Shown here piece after piece: positions 47,438 to 57,911 of a DNA stretch of 64,000 nt. The position numbers and the translations under genes were made by a program. The notes below the pieces were generated by a model. That model was given only the letters and a program-made list of their open reading frames with translations. It ran no database searches and was not told where the DNA came from. The DNA is from Capsicum annuum. Lineage: Eukaryota; Streptophyta; Magnoliopsida; Solanales; Solanaceae. Numbering within the stretch: position 1 is the first letter of the stretch; the number at the start of each line of letters is the position of its first letter. Location of the stretch: the NCBI RefSeq assembly GCF_002878395.1, contig NC_061115.1, positions 56,883,850 to 56,947,849 on the forward strand, given 5' to 3'.

Positions 47438-48279
47438 CCATTTAGACCCTGTGCCATTAAATGAAGTTTCCATTATTGGTCCCTCGGGACCTCCACCTTC
47501 ATGGCCTAGCTAGAAAACCTTCTTTATGCCCAGTTAAAACATTTTTCACACATTCCCATTGAATCATAATATTCCTAAAGGTATACACTATTGGTATCAT
47601 CATACCAACTACAGTTGCAAGGTAACATCATCATGCTAGTATAATTCCATTCACTTGGGGGAAAAAACACCCCCTTTTTCATTAAATCAAACCATTATGT
47701 TTCAATAAACTCTTTACATCATGCAATGTTCCCAAAAATAATTCAATACAAATATACTTTCAAAGCCAATTTCACAAGATTGGGTTGGGGTTATATCAAT
47801 TAAATTATCCACATTCACTAAATTAGGAGAAACCATGACCCCCAGTTTATTCACCATGTCTATGCACTCCACATGTTCAAAACCATCAATTCAAACCATA
47901 CATAAGTCATAAAAGCCATGGGAAAAACAATTAATTCAATAATGTTCAGTAACTCTTAACCCACATTTAAAATCATTAATTAAATCACATGGATACAATT
48001 ATAAACACCTGCTTTTGATAAAATAAGACTTGGGGAAGAGTAGCATTCCTAAAATTACTGAGAATTATGGAGAGAAATCATCCCTTGAGCCCTTAGATGA
48101 TTGACTTTGAGAAACCCTAGCTTTGTATTTGAACTGGCAATTTGAGAGAGTAAGGAGAGTGTTTATAATTGATAAGGGTTGGAAATAATGGCCCCAATGT
48201 GTTTTATGTACGTGGGGTCTAAGTGGGTAAAGAGGAAAATGTCCAAAGTGTCCTTCATTAAAAGCTGAAAATTATCGCC

Positions 48280-48640
48280 AGTGACTATGGGTCACTATGC
48301 GACCCGTAAGTACTCACTATGACTCGTCACCACGAGTCATAGTCAAGATGATAGCTGAGGGAACCCTCTCTGGTGACCCTACGACTTACACCACATGACT
48401 TTTCAAGAGAACCTATGACTCGTAGGGTCCTAGTCGTGACCAGGACAGGAATATTTAGGGTACACACTGGTCACCCTATTATTTGGACACCACGACTCGT
48501 GATGAGTCTTCATAACTAGTGACCCCTAGTCATAATCAAGACAATGGCATAGACACTACTCACTTATTATATGATGATTTAGCACCTATAGATCATAAAA
48601 AGACCTTACGACTCGTAAGGTGTGTCCTAGGTTGGGTAGT
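48280..48640. repeat. Cluster of palindromic CGACTCGT phrases in the chromovirus LTR
   Basis: CTATGACTCGT and ACGAGTCATAG (48317-48342) form an 11-bp perfect stem with a 4-nt loop. ACCTTACGA and TCGTAAGGT (48603-48621) form a 9-bp stem with a 1-nt loop. At least five further partial copies of the CGACTCGT or GACTCGTAG phrase lie between them. Confidence 0.88.
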
Positions 48641-48689
48641 GAGTTCAAAAACTCAGAAATTTTCAAAGGCAAAAATCCAAGGTGTTACA

Positions 48690-50230
48690 TTCTGCCCTAG
48701 GATCATTCTTCCCTGAATGATGAGACAAGGCATCTATTAGCACGATTTAACATGGAACACAACCACACTTACCTTTAACAAAAACAGAAAACAAAGATAT
48801 TAAGGAATACACATACCTTTAGCATGATTATCCCAAGTAGAAAATAGGAATGGATATTTGGACTTCATGTTCTTTTCAGTTTCTCAAGTAGCTTTTTCAA
48901 CCTTATGATTCCTCCATAGAACCTTTACGGAAGCCATATCCTTAGTACTCAAATGACGGACTTGCCTATTCTAAAATCTTAAACGGGACTTTCTCATAAA
49001 ATAAGGAATCCAAAAAACCAACGCTCTCCAAAGGGACAACTAAGGAAGGATCACCCACACACTTATTTAATATCAAAATATGGAACACCAGATGCATAGA
49101 ACCCAAACTCGAAGGCAAACTCCAACTCATAAGCAACGTTTCCCATGCTTCTCAAAATCAAGTACGGTCCAACATAATGGGGACTGATATTTCCCTTCTT
49201 TCCAAATCTCATCACTCCCTTCACGGGAGACACCTTCAAGAATACCCAATCACCAACATCAAAATCTAACTCCCTGTGCCTCACATTCGCATAGGATGTT
49301 TGGCAACTTTGGGCGGTATTAAGCCTATCCCTAATCACCTCTACCTTTTCCATAGCCTGATGAACCAAGTCAAAACCAAATAACCTTGCCTCACCAACTA
49401 CGAACCATCACATAGGAGACCAACTTCTTATACCATATAAAGCCTTGAGCGGAGCCATCTGAATACTCGAGTGATAATTGTTATTATATGCAAAGTCTGT
49501 GAGAGGCAAATGATCAACCCAACTACCATCGAAGTTAATCAAACAAGCCCTTAGAATATCCATCAAGGTATGAATGGTCCTCTCCGCTTGTCCATCCATT
49601 TAACGGAGGAATACGGTGCTAAAATTCACCTTAGTCCCCAAACCTCTCTAAAAAGAATACCAAAAATGCAATGAGAACAACATACCTTGAGCAGATTTAA
49701 TGGAAACTGGAGGACCACGTTACTTGACAATCTCCTAAATGAAAAGCTTAGCATAATCTTCCACAGAAAAATTAGTCCTCATAGGCAAGAAATGAGCAGA
49801 CTTGGTCATCCTATCTATAATGACCCAAATTAAATCAAACTGACTACGTGACCGAAAAAGACTGGTAACTAAATCCATATTAATTACTTCCCATTTTTAT
49901 TTAGGAAACTCAATCTCTTGAGACAATCTACCAGGCCTCAAGTGTTCAACCTTCAATTGCTGACAAACCATACACTTAGCCATGAAATTTGCCACATCTC
50001 TTTTCATGTTATTTTGTCAATAAATCTCCTTCAAATAATGATAAATATTCGTTAAACTAGGATGAATAATATACTTTGACTTATGAGCCTCGACTAAAAT
50101 CCTTTCCCATAACCCATTGACATAGGGAATGTACAATCTACCTTGGTACCTAAGGATACCATAACCGCCAATCTTAAAAGCCAAGATTTTTTGCTGAACC
50201 ACCTCATCCTTAATTTGCATCAAGTTAGGA
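48690..50230 (-). pseudogene. Chromovirus integrase with chromodomain-like tail, degenerate
   Basis: The zinc-binding start is at 50223-50017 (GRLYIPYVNGLWERILVEAH). The catalytic end is at 49599-49408 (MDGQAERTIHTLMDILRACL, with the conserved Asp-Gly-Gln-Ala-Glu-Arg). The C-terminal part is at 49368-49063 (FDVGDWVFLKVSPVKGVMRF). In shifted frames at about 49060-48830 a VGFLDSLFYEKVPFKILE-like stretch and a SKYP-like end indicate a chromodomain-type tail. It has several stops. Confidence 0.85.
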
Positions 50231-51430
50231 TCAAAAACTTACTTATTTTTTACCTCAGTACCGAGAGAAGTCTTTACCAACCCCTGAACGATCGCCCCTC
50301 CAACCTTAGAATTCAAGAGACCAACTCCAAGATTAGCCAAACAACAAATATCTTTCACCAACCCTCGCTTCTCCTCATCAACATAAGATTAGCTCCCCAT
50401 GGATAACCTACTAAGAGTAGCAACAACCATATTAACTTTACCTGGATGATAGTGAAGACTCATATCATAATCCTTGAGTAACTCAAGCCATCTCCTTTTC
50501 CTAAATTTCAACTCCTTTTGGGTGAACATAACTATAGGCTCTTATGATCAGAATATATATCAACATAAACTCCATACAAGTAATGGAGCAAATATTCAAA
50601 GTAAAACTATACCCAACAACTCCAAATCATAAGTCAGATAGTTCTTCTCATGCACCGTCAATTGCCTAGTAAGATATGCAACAACCTTGCCCTACTACAT
50701 CAACACGTAACTCAGTCCCACACGGGATACATCACAATAAACAATAAAACCATCAGTACCCTCGGGCAGGGTCAAAATAGGAGAAGAATTCAACTTATCC
50801 TTCAACTTCTCAAAACTACCCTCACAAGCATTCAACCACAGAAACTTCAACTTTATCTGAGTCAATCTAGTCAATGGAGCAGCAATCAAAGAGAAACTAT
50901 CCACAAACTTCCTATAATATCCGGCCAAACCTAAGAAGCTTTGAATATTGGTTAGAGTCGTGGGTCTATTCCACTTCTTAACCACCAGAACCTTTTGTGG
51001 ATCCACCATGATCCCCTCAGTAGAAACAACATGACCCAAGCAAGTAAAAACATCCAACAAAAACTCACACTTGGAAAATTTAGCATACAAATGCTGATCA
51101 TTAAGGGTCTACAACAATATACAGATGTGATTGGCATGATCTTCCTCACTCTTTGAATATACCAGAATATTGTCAATGAACACAATGACAAATAAGTTAA
51201 GATATTGATGGAATACCTGGTTCATTAGATCCATAAATGCCGCTGGGGTTTTAGTCAAACCAAAGGACATCACCAAGAACTCGAAATGACTATGCCAAGT
51301 TTGGAAAGGAGTATTAGGGATATCCACCTCCCTAATCTCCAACTGATGATAACCCAACTGATGATTAGTTTTAGAGAAGTACTTAGCACCCTAAAGCTAG
51401 TTAAAGAGATCATCATTCCTAGGGAGAGGG
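50231..51430 (-). pseudogene. Chromovirus reverse transcriptase and RNase H, degenerate
   Basis: The frame 51357-51109 has MGYHQLEIREVDIPNTPF and VIVFIDNILVYSKSEEDH, where the catalytic YXDD motif appears as FIDN. The next frame (51090-50695) has FLGLAGYYRKFVDSFSLIAA. RNase H follows in broken pieces to about 50300. The FIDN change replaces the second catalytic Asp, and frame changes abound, so it is inactive. Confidence 0.88.
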
Positions 51431-52530
51431 TACTTATTCTTTATTGTCATCTTATTCAACTGGCGGTAGTTAATACATATTCAAAGGGAACCATCCTTAT
51501 TACGCATGAAAAAAAAAGGAGCACCCCATGGGGAAATACTTGGGTGAATAAAATCCTTTTCAAGAAGGTCTTTCAACTACTTCTTAAGTTTTTCAACTCA
51601 TCCGAAGCCATTCTGTCAGGAGGGATAGATATAGGATGGGTATTCACTAAAAGGTCAATCCTAAAATCAATTTCCCTATCAAGAGGAATATCGAGAAGGT
51701 CGTTTGAGAATACTTTGGGAAACTCACTAACCATGGGGATAAACTATAAAGAAGGACTGTCAGAACTAGAGCCCTTAACCTAAACTAGATGATATAGGCC
51801 TCTTGGAAATAAATTTGTATGCTCTAAGATAAGAAATAAAACTTCCCTTAGGTGCTAAAAAACTACTTTCTCTCTTAATCACTAGTTTGTTCGGGAATTA
51901 GAAACTAACCCTTTGGATTTTAAAACCAATGGATCATAGCATGAATGGAGCCAATCCATCCCCAAGATAACATCAAAATCTAACATCTCCAACTATATCG
52001 AATCCACCAATGACTCTCTACCATAGATAGATACCTCACATCCCCTATTGACTCTCCAAGCCACAATAGAGTTAACCACCAGGTTAGACACAAAAAAATA
52101 TTTAGAATACACTCAGTACCAAAACCAAAATAAATAGCCACAAAAGGGGTCACATAAAAGGGTAAAATCGGGATCAAGAAGACAATATACATCACAAGAG
52201 AAGAGTTGTAAAGTACTAGTGAAAACATCAAAAGAAGCTTTAGATTCCTGATGGGTGGCAAGAGCATACAGATAATTCTATCTAAAATTAATACTTGAAG
52301 AAACACCCTTTGGTGTAGGAGATAAGGAAGTAGTAACAAGGAACTTATTAGCTCCAGAAGCAATTTTTAAAGGACAGTCCCACTACATATGACCAAGCTG
52401 ACCATACTTAAAAAACTTATTCCTTCCCTCATCACGTACCCCGTGATGGCTCTACCTACAAAAATGACAAGAGGATAAGATAGGGCCAACTGAGCTCCGT
52501 TGGATTGTGATTGGGCACCTTGTGCCCTAA
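51431..52530 (-). pseudogene. Chromovirus protease region and linker, degenerate
   Basis: Located between gag and reverse transcriptase. The open frame 52363-51980 is largely a frame-shifted reading of the aspartic protease region, so catalytic residues cannot be placed confidently. The assignment rests on position. Confidence 0.5.
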
Positions 52531-53530
52531 ATTCACTATCTATCTAGATGTAACAATCACCAGATAACTTAGGATATAGAGCACTAGCCGTAGAATAAGA
52601 ACTAAAATTTCCCCACTTCTTCTTAGACCACTGCATGCTATCTTTAGCACTATTGTGACGACCTCCTCCTTATTTTGAATACCTAAATTTATTACTCTGC
52701 CCTTCCCTATATCAACTTGTTTTTTCTTTTCCTTCTCAACCTGTTGCATACACACCATATGTCTAGAGATATCTATATCCTTATTCAACAAGGCGTCCTT
52801 GCACTCTAAAACCAAATCACGAGATAATTCGAAAGCAAACTTTCTCACCCTTACCCTTATAGATGACACCAACCCTATAGAATAATGAGATAACTGTTGA
52901 AATTTCAAGGTACTCCTTCACAGTCATTCTACCTTGTTTTAAATTCATAAATTCCTCAGCCTTCGCCTCCATCAAATCCTGAGAAAAGAAATAATCCAAA
53001 AAAGTATTATAAAAGTCATCCCACATGGCTGGCTTAACATCATCCGCCCTTATCTACTCTCACTCCTTATACCACTAATATCCCACATCCTTCAGTTGGT
53101 ATGCGACACACTCAACACTCTCAGAGTCAGAAATATTCATAATTCTAAAGATCTTTTCCATCACATTAATGAGATTTTAGGGATCATCCTTAAGATTTGA
53201 ATCGGTGAAAGTCGGAGGACTCACCTCATAAATTGTCCAACTCTAGTGGCCTCAGAATATAGCGCAACAAAAGCAACACACTTAGTCTGACAGGCAACTA
53301 ACTAGGTAAGTAAATAGATTAACTGGCAAAACTCAACATTTCACATATCACCTTGATGTGTCCTAGGAGGGCTAGAGGGAACTAGTGGAACTCTATGAGG
53401 GCAATCAGGAGCTGGACCCCTAGACTGGGTCTGTACCCCATCAGTAGGATGAGCTCCATCCATATTATCCTTAAGCAGAATTGAAGAGATTCTACGAGTT
53501 TTAGATCTTCTGGTGGCATGATCTGAAATG
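52531..53530 (-). pseudogene. Chromovirus gag, degenerate
   Basis: FFSQDLMEAKAEEFMNLKQG and MTVKEYLEI (53026-52817) are the classic end of the gag capsid domain. VECVAYQLKD precedes it, and a Pro-rich start (SRGPAPDCPHRVPLVPSSPP) lies near 53420. A frame change occurs just after the capsid motif. The zinc knuckle near 52400 is damaged. Confidence 0.85.
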
Positions 53531-53710
53531 TAAATAAATGAGAGTTAGAGGAGATTCAAGGCCTTAGACTGTATAACCTAAAATAGAATAATAAAAAAGG
53601 AAACATTCCTAAATTTCTTGTAGACTATCCTTATAAGTGTGGCGCACTACACACTCATAAAAGAGACTCTACTTGACACAACTTTGTGGACACCTAATTG
53701 ACCATGAACC

Positions 53711-53724
53711 TAGCTCTAATACCA
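53711..53724 (-). promoter_or_regulatory. Primer-binding site of the chromovirus
   Basis: On the minus strand it reads TGGTATTAGAGCTA, one change from the initiator Met tRNA complement TGGTATCAGAGC. It lies five bases inside the 5' LTR. Confidence 0.8.
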
Positions 53725-53728
53725 ACTT

Positions 53729-54739
53729 TGTCACAACCTAAACTAGGTCCTGTCCATGACAAACATCTCAAGTTTGCCATGGATCAGAGACCACCCCCTT
53801 TGCCTAGTCACATACAACACAATACAATAAAAGTGGTTGAATTTCAAACATATAACAAGATAGATAAAGATCAGCTCAAGACATCTAAAGTACATCCACA
53901 ACCATTACCCAGTCCATAGTAATCTACAAAGCCTCTAAGATAAAACCAAATCAAACCAATGTCGGGACATGGCCTTGACAATAACCAAAATAAGTCCAGA
54001 TAAAAGTCTATGATAAAAGAGAAACCAAAGAGTAATGACCTTCCAAAAAAAGGAGGCTACCCACTTTAAGTTGACTGTTGATAACTTGGGAATCCATTCA
54101 CTGTGCAGAAAAAGAAAAAGTAGCTCTGGTTCTTATATCGCATGGGGATACAATATTTAGAGATAATTAGTGGGTTGAGCTCTAATATTTAACTCAGGGG
54201 AGAGATAAAATAATGCCATGATCAATAGTTTAAAATCATCCAAATCCATTACATATAATCATATACATATACATACACATAAATATAACATCCCAGGGTA
54301 AGTAACAAGATTTAGCATGAACTTTAAAATATTTGCCTGGACTGTGTAGCTCTACCATCATAAAAAGGCACCCATAGGCTATATGGGCTCAACTCACCCC
54401 ATTGTAAGGCCAAGTACGTGTAGCAGCATGAACTAGAGAAATAATCATATGTACATATGTACCACGAGTGACTCAAACCACCTGGTCATATATCAATGGT
54501 GACATAAGCACCCGATCAGTTGACAAGGGGGACTCAAACCACCCTATTATAAGTAAGGGAACTTGAATCGCAGGCTATATAGACCCCTACTCTAGCAAAC
54601 ACGGTTTCTAATATTGGTCCCTTGGGACCTCTAACTCCACAGCCTAGCTACACAACCCACTTTAAGCCTAGTTAAAACATTTTTCAGACATTCTTATTTA
54701 ATCAAACCACAATATTCCTTAAGGCATACACTTTTGTAA
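53729..54739 (-). repeat. Right (5') LTR of the chromovirus, truncated
   Basis: Matches the left LTR from its inner edge to a point just after GGCATACACTT at about 54739, where similarity stops. About half of the roughly 2.0-kb LTR is missing. Confidence 0.8.
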
Positions 54740-56880
54740 TTAAGAGGCCTTGAGATGCTAGTGTAATTACTTAGGTTGTACCATTGAGTTAGCCTTTTTA
54801 TGATATATATATATATATACATGCATTTATCTAACTATGTATAGTTATGGTATTACCATATATCCCTTTCTTCCTTTATGTATTTATGTTGAATATCCAT
54901 CCTTTAGACTTGTATATTACAATGTATATCTTTTTTGATCTTTATTGTATATATTCTAGTTATATACAATATAGTGCTTAAGACCTAGATTATGGTTAGA
55001 ATAGGCTAGTTTATCCTTATTGTCTCTTTATCTTTATGATGTTAGTTCTCATGGATATTAGACAATAGTTTACATTTTTATTGGTATGTTATGTATATTT
55101 GAATTATCTTTGGAGCTAAGTCAGAAGCTACCTACTGAGTACCACTTGTTTGTTACTTATACTACACTTCTATAGCTTGTAGATTATAGTATGGGTTTGT
55201 GTCATTGTTGTGACCATTGTGCAGAGAACCTTTGGTTTGGAGACATAGGGAGATCTACTACTACCCAGAGTATTGCTATTCTCTCTCTTATGTAATATAT
55301 TTGTCTCTATGTTGTATTTAGAGATGGCTTGTATCATTATATCCATTTATTATTTTATTATATAATCGTATTACATTAGAAGCTTCTGTACTGATTTCAC
55401 TAGGTTTTAGGGCTATCTTATATATTTTAGTCTTTTATGTCATTTATTCTACATGCTACTTTTTTTCCCTTAGTGGTCTATTACTAGTAGTTACATACCA
55501 CAGGGTAGGATTACCCACTGGAGGGTTATAGTAGGTGCCATTGTGACTTGAGAAATTGGATCATGACATGGGCATGTTAACTATTTCTTAGTCTTTCTTG
55601 TTGATGCATGTTGTTGACGTATGATCACATTTCATTGAATTTATATATAAGCTTGTAGATATTACAAGTGTTGGTTTTTATCATTCTGTTATATGATTTT
55701 GTTACATTCTATTATTGATTATGGAATATTTTGGTATTTGGATATTTTTACAACATATTTGTGGAATTAGGTTGATAGGCACTTGTGTCTTAGAGGTAGT
55801 ACCTGGAAAAAAATTATCCCCTTCAATTCATGACTAGTTACCGATCATAAGACCCTTGTCATGAATGTGCAAGGTACAAATGAGATTGACTTTCCATGAG
55901 TGAACCAGGAGTTATATATGTTGTTGTATGTTGGTGGTTTGACTTGGCTTGACTGGCATATTTTGTTAATATTGTTAATATCCTTTCATTTGTTGCTAAG
56001 GTTATTAAAATTGTTCTAAGTGTGTTACTTGTTGCATTAAGGTGTAGTAGAGGTAAGCATGTATTACTTAATGTACTACATTATAGTTTAGTGTTCATAT
56101 ATCTCATATTAGGTTGGCCAAATGACTCTACCAATACACTGCTGTTTTCTTATGTTCTGATACTATACCTACTCTTACTTTTGTCGAGTGTAGGACATAT
56201 TCTAGTGGCTCCCAAGAGACCTCAATTATGATTCTAGCATGTGATTCGGATTCAGGTAAGCAATATCTTCTGGCCTATCAGGGATCCTTCTTGATGATAT
56301 AGTTTTTTATTTTGGACTTGTGGACTTTTATTTAGTTTTGAGGTTGAGTCACCTTCATGAAAATCTTTAGTAGTTTTGATACAAATGACTTTTGGATTCT
56401 AGGGATGGCTATTTACTAAACTCATTATTTTGTATTTTTAGTTTTGCTTTTAAATATTGATTATCTTTTCAAACTATTAATGTCATATTTCCTTTTTTTT
56501 TTCTTAGTGTTGTTTAATGCTTTTGGGGTAATTGGTTCTTCTACTGGAGAATACAGTGGGTGCCACTCACATCCATTTGGTTTGTGACATCGTAAAAGTG
56601 TTTCCATTTATAGTTTTATTGTAAAAAATAAATCATTTATCAGATTTTGAAATACTTAATCAAATTCCATTTTACTTTTACATATATTTTAAATGGGTGG
56701 TAATGGTTTTCCTATCTAAGTGGATTAGAGTAGGTGCCCTCATGATTTGATAAGGTGGGGCATGATAGTTGGTATTCAGTCCCTAGATTAGTAGTCTCCA
56801 AGTATAAGAGTAAATATCGAGTAGAGTCTTGTAGATTGGCGTGTAGACGTCCACATCAAATCCTCAAGAAGCTATAAAGC
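54740..56880 (+). mobile_element. Degraded + strand LTR material ending in a primer-binding-site-like sequence
   Basis: No open frame of note. AGGTGCCATTGTGACTTGAG (55532), GGGTGCCACTCACATCC (56551) and GGTGCCCTCATGATTTG (56731) look like three decayed LTR ends of one type. The last is followed by AGTTGGTATTCAG at 56768-56780, close to the initiator Met tRNA complement, and then by leader-like sequence (GTAGAGTCTTGTAGATTGG). This suggests pieces of + strand Gypsy LTRs. Boundaries are uncertain. Confidence 0.5.
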
Positions 56881-56891
56881 ATTTTAGGAAT

Positions 56892-57900
56892 AGAAAAGGT
56901 ACGAATATACCCTTGAACTATAGTAAATGGTACATATATGGCCCTCATTATACTTTGGGTATGTTTATACCCTTGCCGTTAATAATTTGGTGCAAATATA
57001 CGCCTGGCCCTAACGGCTTGCCACGTGTAAAAATCCTAATAGTTGAACCTTTTTTAAATTAAATTATCCTAAGTTAATTCCCCCACCTAACCCAGGCCTG
57101 ATCAAATGCTATGGAAAAATTAAGAAAACCCATAAAACTCTTGCGTCTCCACTACAAAACTGGAAGGTGAAATATTTATTCCTCCATTACATCTCAATCA
57201 TCATCCACCATACTTGTTCCACATATCAACATAAGACCTCAAAGGCTTAGGCAAAGACATCCTTCATTTCTCCAAATCAAGAATTCACCAGCAATAGCAA
57301 CAGTACTATCTTCCACCTTCTTAGTACCAAGATTAAAAACATAAACTTGTCCTTTAAAAACATTATTCGTTGCATCCAATATCTCTTCCATTGTCACTTT
57401 CCCTATTTTTCTTAATATCCTCAGGCTCTACACAACTCCCCCCAATAAGAAATTGTTCCCATGGAAATTTAGATTTGAAGCTAAGGTAAAAGCCAAAGAG
57501 GAAGAGAATAGAGTTGAGGAGGAGAATAGAGTTGAAGAGGAGGAGAAAGTTGTGCTATTATGGAAAAATATGAGCCTGAGGAGGTTAGTTCTTCTTCAGA
57601 ATCCAAAGGTTCACGTGATGGCAAGTTGACTATTGAGAGCATTGTTGACTATCAGCAAAATATGAGCCTGAAGATGTGTTGGTCGGGTATGGAATTTGAA
57701 TTAAAATAATTAATTATTTAGGCAAATAAAATTAAAAAAAAAAGGTCAACCGCTAAGATATTGACACATGGCAAGCCGTTAGGGCCATGGGTATATTTGC
57801 ACCAAATTATTAACGTCAAGGGTATAAACGTACCCAAAGTATAATGGGGGGCATATATGTACCATTTACCATAGTTCAAGGGTATATTCGTACCTTCGCT
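56892..57900. mobile_element. Mutator-like element with long inverted ends and possible captured exon sequence
   Basis: The inverted ends run for about 165-175 bp. Left begins AGAAAAGGTACGAATATACC; the complement of the right begins AGCGAAGGTACGAATATACC; both continue through a GTTAATAATTTGGTGCAAAT block. ATTTTAGGAAT is duplicated exactly at 56881-56891 and 57901-57911 (11 bp, Mutator range). The interior is not transposase. On the minus strand parts read like coding DNA in more than one frame (for example GQVYVFNLGTKKVEDSTVAI and FPWEQFLIGGSCVEPEDI), as in a Pack-MULE. The source gene is not recognised. Confidence 0.85.
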
Positions 57901-57911
57901 ATTTTAGGAAT

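Larger units (their letters stand above)
44379..48689 (-). repeat. Left LTR of the chromovirus, interrupted by a solo LTR
   Basis: On the minus strand it begins TGTAACACCTTGG at 48689. It matches the right LTR both before and after the insertion at 45145-47437, for example GATCAGAGACCACCCCCTTT and TGGTCCCTCGGGACCTC. Without the insertion and one target-duplication copy its length is about 2.0 kb. Confidence 0.8.
44311..54739 (-). mobile_element. Chromovirus (Tekay/Del-like) Gypsy retrotransposon
   Basis: The right LTR starts at 53729 and is cut at about 54739. The primer-binding site is at 53711-53724. Then gag, protease, reverse transcriptase, RNase H, integrase and a chromodomain-like tail follow to about 48830. 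The left LTR (44379-48689) contains a solo LTR. Beyond the left LTR, primer-binding-site and leader sequence of the same family occurs again (44311-44378), so the left LTR belonged to two elements in tandem or is a recombination product. Stops in every domain. Confidence 0.85.
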
